Made by a program: the position numbers and the translations under genes. Below the pieces are notes generated by a model, which made no database searches, had not been told where the DNA came from, and saw only the letters and a list, made by a program, of their open reading frames with translations. This document shows, one piece after another, positions 23,805 through 32,267 of a stretch of 64,000 bases of DNA. Within the stretch, counting starts at the first letter, position 1; each line of letters starts with the position of its first letter. This DNA comes from an uncultured Eubacteriales bacterium (GTDB lineage: Bacteria; Bacillota; Clostridia; Peptostreptococcales; Anaerovoracaceae): positions 135,606 through 199,605 of the forward strand of contig UQNJ01000002.1 in NCBI GenBank assembly GCA_900542295.1. Direction: 5' to 3'.

Positions 23805-24821
23805 CTAATTTATCTTTATTCCTCTGTCTTTCATGGCTTCTTCTCTGTCTTTTTCTACATTCTCAGCCACGATTTCAATCTTTTTTCTGTATTTTTCTGC
23901 CATTTTTTCTTCGCCTAATTTTTCATATACATTTACAAGCTCTTTCATAGCTTCTGAATTGCTTGGAGACAGCTTAAGCACCTGCTTAAGATATTCTTCC
24001 GCCTGCTTCGGCTCTTCAATACATGAATATGCAACACCAAGATAATACCACAGAGGCCACCAGTCCTTAAATTTACTATCAGTATATTTTTCAAGAACTT
24101 CTATGCCATCGGCAAATTTGCCGGAAAGAATCAGATTGTACCCTTCTTCTATTTCAACAGGCTCATTAAGAGAACCGAGGCGTTCCTCTATCTCTTTCTT
24201 TTTTTCTTCATCTTTTGAAAGCTTAATAAATTCGTCCCATGTAAGCTTAGCTTTTATGTACAGTCCAAGATTGATATACCCATATCCCAGGAAATAATAT
24301 GCCTCCGCAAAGTCAGGACGGCAGAGAGTAACCTCTTCAAAAGACTCCAAAGACTCTGCTTTGAACCTTGCAATGTAATCTTCGTCTTCTCCGTTCTCAT
24401 AGGCATCCTTACATGCACGGCCATAACAATAAAGGGCATCGACATTCTCCGGATCCAAAAGCATAGCGGCCCTGAAATTGATGCATGCATGCTCATATTC
24501 ATTTTTTCGGGCATTTTCAACGCCCTCGGCAACAAGTGCATAAGCAAAACTCTTATCTGACACTCTGAATATGTATGCTATATAATTATCTGTATACTTG
24601 AACTTAGGGTCACAACCTATTACAAAAGCCATGCCCTTTGCTATAGTTTCAGTTGATACAGCATTTATTTCATCTTTTTTTACAGGTATCGGAACTCCTG
24701 TCAATATATCATCAAGTCCTGCTTTTTTAAGATATTTCTCCGAAAGCTCATCAAACAGATAATTGTTCAGATGAGGCAGCAGATATTCACAAACCCTGTC
24801 ATCTCTGTTTTTAAGTCCCAT
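23805..24821 (-). CDS. tetratricopeptide repeat protein
   Basis: The 338-residue protein is largely TPR helices from about residue 95 onward (YEHACINFRAAMLLDPENVD, AEAYYFLGYGYINLG, WPLWYYLGVAYSCIEEPKQA and EEYLKQVLKLSPSNSEAMKE). The first 90 residues (RVCEYLLPHLNNYLFDELSE) are a separate helical domain I do not recognise. It has no signal peptide. It is probably a cytoplasmic scaffold; the partner is unknown. It starts 3 bp after the stop of the radical SAM gene, so it is co-transcribed with it. Confidence 0.8.
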   Translation of the reverse strand: MGLKNRDDRVCEYLLPHLNNYLFDELSEKYLKKAGLDDILTGVPIPVKKDEINAVSTETIAKGMAFVIGCDPKFKYTDNYIAYIFRVSDKSFAYALVAEGVENARKNEYEHACINFRAAMLLDPENVDALYCYGRACKDAYENGEDEDYIARFKAESLESFEEVTLCRPDFAEAYYFLGYGYINLGLYIKAKLTWDEFIKLSKDEEKKKEIEERLGSLNEPVEIEEGYNLILSGKFADGIEVLEKYTDSKFKDWWPLWYYLGVAYSCIEEPKQAEEYLKQVLKLSPSNSEAMKELVNVYEKLGEEKMAEKYRKKIEIVAENVEKDREEAMKDRGIKIN

Positions 24822-24824
24822 AAA

Positions 24825-26342
24825 TTATATTTCCCATCCTTTTTTTAAAAATCTTTTGACTTCCTCGGAATTAAATGAAGCTTCAAAATCCTCAATCAGC
24901 ACTTTTTCCACATCATCTCTGCTTTGTTCGCCCAGTTCAGTTAACGCAAATTTCCTCAGAATTCTGTACTGTTCTTCCTTTTTTCTGTTTACATTATGAT
25001 ACCCCATATCATAATAAAATCCGGACAGCTTTTCATAAAAATCAAACGGCTCTGCTGCCATAGCACTCATCAGATAGTCTATAGTTCTTACAAATCCGCC
25101 TCTGTTATAATATGTGTTGAGCATTTTTTCAATGGCTTTAAGCCTCACTGCTTCTTCTGCGCTTAGCCAGTAATTGGAAATAAACTCGTAAGGCGCTTTA
25201 TCTCTATACTCAAGCCCATATTCTTCACTTAGCTGTTCCATCACGGTTCCCTTGAGGACCTTTAGAAAACCCATCTGGAAAGCGTCTGCCTTAAGTGCAT
25301 ATACCTTATTAAAAGATCTTCCAAACAGCTCATAAGTTTCATAAGGAAGCCCTGCTATCAAGTCAACATGTATATGTACATTACCAAGAGCTACAAGCCT
25401 CTCGATATTATAAAGAACCGGATAAACATTTTCGTTTCTGTTAACGGCTTTAAGAGTATCGGGGTTTGCAGACTGAATCCCTATTTCAAGCTGAAACAAG
25501 CCTTCCCTCGCCTGCCCAAAGAGAGCAAGCATACGGTCATTCAACAAATCCGCACAGATTTCAAAGTGGAAATTAGTGATTCCGTTATCATTATCTAAAA
25601 TATACTTTATGATTTCACAGGCTCTGTCTGCATCGTAATTAAAAGTTCTGTCAACAAATTTGACCTGCATGACTTTTTTATGAAGAAAATACCCGAGTTC
25701 TTTCTTAACACGCACCGTATCTAAAGCTCGCACCGTCTTTTCTATTGATGACATGCAGTAGCTGCATCTGAAAGGGCACCCTCTTGAAGACTCGTAATAT
25801 ATTACTCTCTTCGGGTCACATTCGAGCACTGAGTATATAAACGGTATGGAGTTAAAATCCATAGGTTCTATCTGTTGATTTACATATATTTTGCCGTTTT
25901 TTCTGTATATAAGTCCGGGAACTGTTTCCAACGGCAGTTCTTGGGCATTTTCTTCGTTTCTTAAGACCTGACACAGCCTGTAGAAAGAATATTCTCCCTC
26001 TCCTGAAATTATGAAATCCACCCAATCGTTTTCCAAAGCAAACACATGTCCGTCAAAGCTTACCTCCGGACCTCCAAGGCATATCTTAATACCGGGTTTT
26101 GCCTTTTTCAAATCGCTTCCTATAGACTTTATTATTTCTATATTCCAAATGTAGCAAGAAAAGCAAACCATATCACAGTTTGCTCTTACAAGTTCTCCGT
26201 ATATATATGAATATTCATTATTTATCGTAAATTCTCTCATGGTCACTTCGTCAGAAGTATCTGCCGTCACAGTATAAAGGTACTTGACGGCAGGATTTGA
26301 ATGGACATATTGAGAATTTAGTGCAGCAAGTAATATCTTCAT
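24825..26342 (-). CDS. B12-binding-domain radical SAM protein
   Basis: The 505-residue protein has an N-terminal cobalamin-binding-like domain (residues 1-140; KILLAALNSQYVHSNPAVKY, KICLGGPEVSFDGH) and then a radical SAM core with the cluster motif CPFRCSYC (about residue 195) and ELEIGIQSANPDTLKAVNR. A DUF4080 domain follows (about 370-500). Proteins of this type (COG1032) modify unknown targets. The B12 motif DxHxxG is not evident, so cobalamin binding is unproven. It is translationally close to a second radical SAM gene, 2 bp upstream. Confidence 0.85.
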   Translation of the reverse strand: MKILLAALNSQYVHSNPAVKYLYTVTADTSDEVTMREFTINNEYSYIYGELVRANCDMVCFSCYIWNIEIIKSIGSDLKKAKPGIKICLGGPEVSFDGHVFALENDWVDFIISGEGEYSFYRLCQVLRNEENAQELPLETVPGLIYRKNGKIYVNQQIEPMDFNSIPFIYSVLECDPKRVIYYESSRGCPFRCSYCMSSIEKTVRALDTVRVKKELGYFLHKKVMQVKFVDRTFNYDADRACEIIKYILDNDNGITNFHFEICADLLNDRMLALFGQAREGLFQLEIGIQSANPDTLKAVNRNENVYPVLYNIERLVALGNVHIHVDLIAGLPYETYELFGRSFNKVYALKADAFQMGFLKVLKGTVMEQLSEEYGLEYRDKAPYEFISNYWLSAEEAVRLKAIEKMLNTYYNRGGFVRTIDYLMSAMAAEPFDFYEKLSGFYYDMGYHNVNRKKEEQYRILRKFALTELGEQSRDDVEKVLIEDFEASFNSEEVKRFLKKGWEI

Positions 26343-26344
26343 TT

Positions 26345-27217
26345 TTATAACATTCTAAATCTTTCATCTTTAAGCAATCCTCTATCCTCCATGCATCGCT
26401 TAAGAGATTTGATCATACTTTCGTTGTCCTCAGGCAGATTACCTCTCAGAGAAACATAATTTGACGCATGATTGCTTCTGAAAACACATGATTTGGATGG
26501 CTTTGCATATTTTAACATAAGACAGGTTTCCGCCAGAACCTCTTCAGGCGTAAGCAATTTAAATCTTCCTGACTGGTATTCCTCCAAAAGCGGAGCAGGC
26601 GGCTGAAGCATGAGAGTCAAAAGGCTTACATATGATGCGTTCATCTCTGCAATCATTGTTCCCGTCTCAATTGCATGTTCTTCCCAAAGCTCAGGGCCTG
26701 CAAGACCACTTATAAAAGTAACCGATGTCTTAAGACCGGCTGCTTCAAGCTTTCTGACACCATCTATAAGTTCCTGTCTCGTTTCACCCTTATTTACCAT
26801 CTTAAGAACCTTATCGCTTCCTGATTCAGCCCCTACATATACCATTTCAAGCCCATGTTCTTTAAGCTCTCTAAGTTCTTCGTCAGTCTTTTTAAGCGCT
26901 ATTTTAGCCCTTCCATAGGTGGTAACTCTTTCACATTCAGGAAAATTTTCTTTTATATAATCTAAAATTCTTATCAATTTGCTGTTGGCAAGGCACAGGG
27001 CATCGCCATCACAAAGGAATATTCTCTCAACTCTCGAATAATGACTTCTTGCCCATGCCAAATCTTCAAGTACTTCTTCGGGGTTGCGCACTTTAAATGT
27101 CTTTTCCTTATACATGTTGCAGAATGTACATTTATTATGAGAACATCCTATCGTTACCTGCACCAATAGGCTGTATGCCTCACTTGGCGGTCTGTAAATA
27201 TCTCCTATATAACGCAT
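26345..27217 (-). CDS. radical SAM protein
   Basis: The 290-residue protein is a compact radical SAM enzyme with the cluster motif CSHNKCTFCNMY (CxxxxCxxC spacing, about residue 25-36, close to the Elp3/HemN-like pattern) and VYVGAESGSDKVLKMVNKGE. It ends with a short helical region. Such proteins are widespread in Clostridia with unknown substrates. The variant spacing C-x4-C-x2-C rather than CxxxCxxC is seen directly. It lies between argS and the other radical SAM gene with short gaps (27 and 2 bp). Confidence 0.85.
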   Translation of the reverse strand: MRYIGDIYRPPSEAYSLLVQVTIGCSHNKCTFCNMYKEKTFKVRNPEEVLEDLAWARSHYSRVERIFLCDGDALCLANSKLIRILDYIKENFPECERVTTYGRAKIALKKTDEELRELKEHGLEMVYVGAESGSDKVLKMVNKGETRQELIDGVRKLEAAGLKTSVTFISGLAGPELWEEHAIETGTMIAEMNASYVSLLTLMLQPPAPLLEEYQSGRFKLLTPEEVLAETCLMLKYAKPSKSCVFRSNHASNYVSLRGNLPEDNESMIKSLKRCMEDRGLLKDERFRML

Positions 27218-27244
27218 TGCTTTTTAATTTCCTTTCATCTGCTT

Positions 27245-28978
27245 TTACATACGCTCAGGGGCTTCCATTCCTAAAAGTTCAAGACCGTTCTTTATTGCAG
27301 TCTTTGCTGCAAGAACCAGTGCAAGCTTGGATTTCTTTTCTTCTTCGTTATCTACAAGTATGTGCTCGTCATGATAGAAACGATTGAATGCCTGTGCAAT
27401 ATCAACTATATGTCTTGTGAGAACCGATGGTTCATACTTTTCTCCGGCGTCGATTACAACCTGCGGCAAAGCATAGATAAGTTTTGAAAGCTGATAAGCA
27501 CTGTCGCCCGTAATATACTCCGGATTAAATACGATTTGACCATCCTTAAATACATCTGCAATCTCACCTTCACTTACGCATCCTGCGTTTCTTAAAACAC
27601 TTGATGCTCTGGCGTAAGTATATTGTACATAAGGACCCGTTTCTCCGTTAAAATCAAGGACCTTATCCCATGAGAACACATAGTCTTTGATTCTGTTGTT
27701 GGAAAGTTCCTGGAAAATTACGGCGCCTATACCCACCTGTCTTGCAGTTTCTTCTACATTGTCTGTATTTACACCTTTTTCCCTTATGATTTCCTTTGTC
27801 TTTTCAACAGCCCGGTTAAGCACATCCTCAAGAAAAACAACACGGCCGTGTCTTGTTGACATAGTTCCGTCTTCAAGGCTTACAAGGCCAAACGGTACAT
27901 GTATATTATCTTTCGCCCAGTCAAATCCTAAAAGCTCGATTATCTTTATCCATTGCTGGAAATGAAGATTCTGCTGGGAGGCTACAACATATATATTTTT
28001 GTAGAAATCGTAGTGCTCTTTTCTGTAGACGGATGCAGCTATATCTCTTGTAATATAAAGAGATGAGCCGTCTGATTTCTTTATTAGCGCAGGCGTCATT
28101 CCATAAGGTTCAAGATCTACTATCTGTGCTCCCTTTGATTCCTTGAGAAGTCCCTTTTCCTCAAGCATTTCAACTATACGTGGCATCTTATCGGAATAAA
28201 AGCTTTCTCCTGCATAAGAGTCAAATTCTATACCAAGCATCTTATAAACTCTGTTGAATTCTTTGAGACTCTCATCTCTGAACCACTGCCAAAGTTCCTG
28301 TTCTTCTTTTTCCCCACGCTCTAACTTCACAAATATCTCTCTTGCTTCGTCATCAAGCTCAGGATGCGTTTCCACCTCAACATGAAACTTTGTATAATAA
28401 CTCAGAAGAGTTTTAATAGGTTCTCTTATTACATCCTCCTTGTTTCCCCAGTGTCTGTATGCACAAATCATCTTGCCGAACTGGGTTCCGTAGTCTCCGA
28501 GATGGTTTATACGAACCACATTATATCCCATAGCCTTATAGAGCTTATTTATGGAATTTCCTATTACCGTACTTCTTATATGTCCTATATGGAACGGCTT
28601 TGCAATATTAGGTGAAGAGAATTCAACGATTACTCTCTTTCCTTCCCCTATATCGCTTGTACCGAATTTTTCTTTTTCAGTAATGACTTCTTCAACTAAT
28701 TCTTTTACGAATTTATCCTTTGAAATGAACATATTTACATATGCATTTACCTGCTCTACCTTTTCAAACATTGGCAGGTCCTGAATGTTTGCAGCAATAT
28801 CGGCCGCAATCATCTGAGGTGCTTTTCTCAAAAGCTTAGCCAGCTTAAAGCACGGAAAGGCATAGTCTCCCATCTTTTCATCCTGAGGAATTTCTATCAT
28901 ACCTCTTATTTCCGCTTCTGTAAGTTCTTCAAGATTCTGTCCGATTACTTTTGCAATTTCACTCTTGAAATCTACCAT
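27245..28978 (-). CDS. argS: arginyl-tRNA synthetase
   Basis: The 577-residue class I synthetase charges tRNA-Arg. It has the N-terminal Add1 domain (1-95), the HIGH motif in SPNIAKPFHIGHIRST, MSTRHGRVVFLEDVL as the KMSK-equivalent (MSTR, a common ArgRS variant) and the C-terminal anticodon-binding domain ending LLGMEAPERM. It overlaps DUF523 by 7 bp at its start. The start at 28978 has AAGGAG 8 nt upstream. Complete. Confidence 0.96.
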   Translation of the reverse strand: MVDFKSEIAKVIGQNLEELTEAEIRGMIEIPQDEKMGDYAFPCFKLAKLLRKAPQMIAADIAANIQDLPMFEKVEQVNAYVNMFISKDKFVKELVEEVITEKEKFGTSDIGEGKRVIVEFSSPNIAKPFHIGHIRSTVIGNSINKLYKAMGYNVVRINHLGDYGTQFGKMICAYRHWGNKEDVIREPIKTLLSYYTKFHVEVETHPELDDEAREIFVKLERGEKEEQELWQWFRDESLKEFNRVYKMLGIEFDSYAGESFYSDKMPRIVEMLEEKGLLKESKGAQIVDLEPYGMTPALIKKSDGSSLYITRDIAASVYRKEHYDFYKNIYVVASQQNLHFQQWIKIIELLGFDWAKDNIHVPFGLVSLEDGTMSTRHGRVVFLEDVLNRAVEKTKEIIREKGVNTDNVEETARQVGIGAVIFQELSNNRIKDYVFSWDKVLDFNGETGPYVQYTYARASSVLRNAGCVSEGEIADVFKDGQIVFNPEYITGDSAYQLSKLIYALPQVVIDAGEKYEPSVLTRHIVDIAQAFNRFYHDEHILVDNEEEKKSKLALVLAAKTAIKNGLELLGMEAPERM

Positions 28979-29412
28979 TCTATCTTCTCCTTCTCAGTAA
29001 TAACCTCTATGCCTCTTGATATCAGCATAGCAGCAAAAATTCCGTTTCCGTCAGTTAAGACGCCGGAAAAAGTTCCGTCATATATCTTTCCTATTCCGCA
29101 AGAGGGACTGTTTGCCTTGAGTATGGCTCCTTCGATTTTTTCTCCTGCCATTTCAGCCATCTTTATACATGTATTGAAAGAAATTCTTGCACCTCTTACA
29201 AATGCTTCCGTAACATCTTCCCCTTTATTATTTAGAATCCTACTTCCTACCTTTTCGGCAGGCGGGCGTGGGCACGGAAGATTGGCTGCCCTCTCCGGAC
29301 ATACAACTATATGCTTATGGTTTTGGCAGAACTCATAAACGTCATCATTTTTGTTACTGCCCCCATTATATTTGCAATTATGGCCTAACAGACATCCGCT
29401 TACTATATACAT
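28972..29412 (-). CDS. DUF523 (TudS-like) protein
   Basis: The 146-residue protein is a DUF523 member: VSGCLLGHNCKYNGGSN, VVCPERAANLPCPRPPAEK and ILKANSPSCGIGKIYDG. Three conserved Cys residues could bind an iron-sulfur cluster; relatives act as thiouracil desulfurases. In this position it is the second cistron after mutS2. Stop overlaps argS start by 7 bp. The role here is inferred from family only. Confidence 0.88.
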   Translation of the reverse strand: MYIVSGCLLGHNCKYNGGSNKNDDVYEFCQNHKHIVVCPERAANLPCPRPPAEKVGSRILNNKGEDVTEAFVRGARISFNTCIKMAEMAGEKIEGAILKANSPSCGIGKIYDGTFSGVLTDGNGIFAAMLISRGIEVITEKEKIEW

Positions 29413-29415
29413 CTT

Positions 29416-31794
29416 TTACTCCTGCAGGGTAACGATAGTAACTCCGTCACCGCCTTCATTATACTTCCCCTTGCGATAAGACGCAACCAGCTTGTGATTT
29501 TTGAATATTTTCCTCAGACCCTCTTTGAGTATTCCCTCTCCTCTTCCATGAATTACAGTCACTTCTTTGAGGCCTGCAATATAAGCATCATCAAGATATT
29601 TATCAACATCCATAATAGCGTCTTCAAGGTTCTTACCCTGTACATTTACTGACATGGAAATCGCCTGAGCCTTGGACTTATAAAGCTGACCGTATCTGCC
29701 GGCCCCTCCGCCTGAATTTTTTTCGCCGTCTCCTTTTTCCATAAACATCAAATCTTCTATGTTTATGCTGACTTTCATTATGCCTATCTTTACCTGGAGT
29801 TCCCCCCTGTCATCAGGCAGAGTCAAGATTTCTCCCACCTGATTCAGTGTCAGGACTTTAACCTTATCACCTATTTTAAGCTGCGAAGCATTTACGGGTT
29901 TTTGGTTGATTCTCCTTATAAGTTTCTCCGCAACCTTTCCTTCTGCATCTGCCAGACGTTTCCGGTTGCTTTGGAAACTGCGGTTTCGCTCGCCCATGCT
30001 TTCAAGCTTGTTGAGTGTTCTCAGTTCTCTTCCCACATCCACGGCTACTTCTTTTGCTTCTCTTAGTATATCTCTTGCTTCCGCTTTCGCCTTTTTTATT
30101 ATTTCTTCTTCTTTTGCCTTAAGAAGCTCTTCTCGCTTCTCCATGTCTTTCTGTTTTGCTTTAAGCTCAGCAGAAATGCGAATTGCTTCATCTCTTTCTT
30201 CTTCTGCTTTTTTTCGATCTCTTTCTATGGTATCTATAACATCTTCAAATTCTATATCACCTTGTTCAAGCAGCTGCTGCGCTCTTTCTATTAAATTTTC
30301 AGACAAACCAAGCTTTCCGGCAATTTCAAATGCATTGGATTTTCCCGGAACTCCTGTAAGAAGTCTGTAGGTCGGACTCAGAGTACTTACATCAAATTCC
30401 ATCGATCCATTCTCCACCCCATCTGTAGAAAGTGCGTATTTTTTCAGCTCGTTATAATGAGTTGTGGCTATGGTTGATGCTCCCCATGACTTGAGATTCT
30501 CAAGTATGGCAATAGCAAGTGCTGCCCCCTCTGTAGGGTCGGTTCCGGCTCCAAGTTCATCTAAAAGTATCAGTGATTTATTGTCTGCCTTTTTTAATAT
30601 ATAAACTATATTCTTCATATGTGAAGAAAATGTACTCAAACTCTGTTCTATACTCTGCTCGTCGCCTATATCCGCAAAAACCTGCTCAAATACAGGTATA
30701 CGGCTTTCAGAAGATGCAGGTATATGAAGACCGCTTTGTGCCATCACAGTAAGAAGCCCTACAGTCTTCAGCGTTACAGTTTTTCCTCCCGTATTAGGTC
30801 CTGTAACCACCAATGTCTTATAATTTCCCCCGACTGAAACATCTATTGGAACTGCTTTCTTTTCATCTATCAATGGGTGTCTTGCTTTTTTCAAAATCAG
30901 CTCTCCGTCATCGGCTATATTAGGACTTTCACCCTTCATAGCTACCGAAAGCTTTCCTTTTGCAAAGATAATATCTATCATTATCAAGAGCTTCTGGTTA
31001 TTCATAAGATGATGAAAATGCTCTGCAACAGCAGAAGAAAGCTCTGCCAAAATTCTTTCGATTTCAGCCTGCTCCGCCAGTTCAAGTTCCCTCAGCTCAT
31101 TATTCAGATTTACTATAACCTGGGGCTCAATAAATACTGTGGCTCCCGTTGCCGACTGGTCATGAACAATTCCGGGAAATCTCCCTCTGTGCTCTGCTTT
31201 TACAGGAACAACATATCTTCCGTCTCTAATTGTCACGATAGAGTCCTGAAGATATGTTTTGTTTTCGGAAGAGTTCAGTATATTATTTAATCTGTTCCTT
31301 ATAGCGTCGTTCTGTCTTGTTATGCTCCTCCTTATATCTTTCAGTTTAGGGGAAGCATTGTCTGCCATCTCATCCTCAGACAAAATACATCTGTCTATAT
31401 TTTCTGCAAGTCCGGGGAATGTAACAAGAACTTCTCTTATACCATCCAATATGGGAAGAGGCGGCAGGTCACTCTTCAAAAAAGTTATGACATCAGCCGC
31501 CACTCTGATATTATAAAGTACTTTAAGAAGCTGCCCCATTGTAAGGCTGCCTCCTTTTCTCGCAAAATGCAGAGATTCCTCTATATTATAAATTTGCCCC
31601 AAAGGCGCTGCACCTTTATGCATTATAACAGTCACAGCCTCATCCGTTTCCGCAAGCGCTTCCCTGACCTTCGTTATATCTGTCATAGGAGAAAGGTTTA
31701 GAAGTGCTTTTTTTGCGGCCTGTGAATTCGCCTGTTTCTCAAGTAAATGCAGAATTTTATCGTATTCAAGAGTATTAAGTGCCTTAGCCTTCAT
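29416..31794 (-). CDS. mutS2: endonuclease MutS2
   Basis: The 792-residue protein has the MutS2 architecture: core and lever domains (1-300), an ABC-type ATPase with Walker A GPNTGGKT (about residue 333), Walker B LLDELGAGTDPTEGAAL, a long coiled coil (about 510-620, rich in KAEEERDEA and KEEEIIKKAKAEA) and a C-terminal Smr nuclease domain with the IHGRGEGILKEGL motif. MutS2 acts on branched DNA or on collided ribosomes in Firmicutes. It overlaps the zapA stop by 11 bp. Length is typical. Confidence 0.96.
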   Translation of the reverse strand: MKAKALNTLEYDKILHLLEKQANSQAAKKALLNLSPMTDITKVREALAETDEAVTVIMHKGAAPLGQIYNIEESLHFARKGGSLTMGQLLKVLYNIRVAADVITFLKSDLPPLPILDGIREVLVTFPGLAENIDRCILSEDEMADNASPKLKDIRRSITRQNDAIRNRLNNILNSSENKTYLQDSIVTIRDGRYVVPVKAEHRGRFPGIVHDQSATGATVFIEPQVIVNLNNELRELELAEQAEIERILAELSSAVAEHFHHLMNNQKLLIMIDIIFAKGKLSVAMKGESPNIADDGELILKKARHPLIDEKKAVPIDVSVGGNYKTLVVTGPNTGGKTVTLKTVGLLTVMAQSGLHIPASSESRIPVFEQVFADIGDEQSIEQSLSTFSSHMKNIVYILKKADNKSLILLDELGAGTDPTEGAALAIAILENLKSWGASTIATTHYNELKKYALSTDGVENGSMEFDVSTLSPTYRLLTGVPGKSNAFEIAGKLGLSENLIERAQQLLEQGDIEFEDVIDTIERDRKKAEEERDEAIRISAELKAKQKDMEKREELLKAKEEEIIKKAKAEARDILREAKEVAVDVGRELRTLNKLESMGERNRSFQSNRKRLADAEGKVAEKLIRRINQKPVNASQLKIGDKVKVLTLNQVGEILTLPDDRGELQVKIGIMKVSINIEDLMFMEKGDGEKNSGGGAGRYGQLYKSKAQAISMSVNVQGKNLEDAIMDVDKYLDDAYIAGLKEVTVIHGRGEGILKEGLRKIFKNHKLVASYRKGKYNEGGDGVTIVTLQE

Positions 31795-32257
31795 TGTTTT
31801 TCTTATATTCCTCCAACTCTCTTTTCAGCTGCATGTTTTCCATCTGCAAATCGAAGAAAGAATTCTCAAACTCGCTGCAACGAGCCTCAAGTTCCTTATA
31901 TTTATCTTCTTCCGCCTGTTTTTCTTCCGCAGCTCTTGCTGCCGATTCCTTATACTGAACAAAATTCTTTTTAGCTTCTTCCCAAAGCTTTATATAATGT
32001 TCGGTTTCTTCCCTCAATTTCTCATTTTCCTCTCTGAGCTTGAGATTCTCGGCGGCAGTTTCAAAGCACTCATCCGCAAGGTTTATAGCAGTCAATACTG
32101 CCAGAGTGCCTTGACCGTTACTTGAAAAGCTGCGTCCCAGTTCACGCATCTTTTCATTTACATGAGAAGCTATCTTCCTTATGGATTCCTCGTCTTTTTC
32201 TCCTGCAATAGTATACTCCTGACCGTATATTCTTACCTTTACCTTGTTGCTTTCCAT
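31784..32257 (-). CDS. zapA: cell division protein ZapA-like
   Basis: The 157-residue protein has the N-terminal ZapA domain (VKVRIYGQEYTIAGEKDEES, then IASHVNEKMRELG and TLAVLTAINLADECFE) and a long C-terminal coiled coil of about 85 residues. ZapA cross-links FtsZ filaments. The start at 32257 has AAGGAG close upstream and gives the usual family N-terminus (MESNKVKVRIYG); a longer frame would overlap pheT. The extended coiled coil is longer than in E. coli ZapA but common in Clostridia. It overlaps mutS2 by 11 bp. Confidence 0.87.
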   Translation of the reverse strand: MESNKVKVRIYGQEYTIAGEKDEESIRKIASHVNEKMRELGRSFSSNGQGTLAVLTAINLADECFETAAENLKLREENEKLREETEHYIKLWEEAKKNFVQYKESAARAAEEKQAEEDKYKELEARCSEFENSFFDLQMENMQLKRELEEYKKNNEG

Positions 32258-32267
32258 TCCATTCTCC

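Noticed and set aside
28979..29415. T-box or attenuator before argS
   Set aside because: argS is inside an operon and its start overlaps the DUF523 gene.
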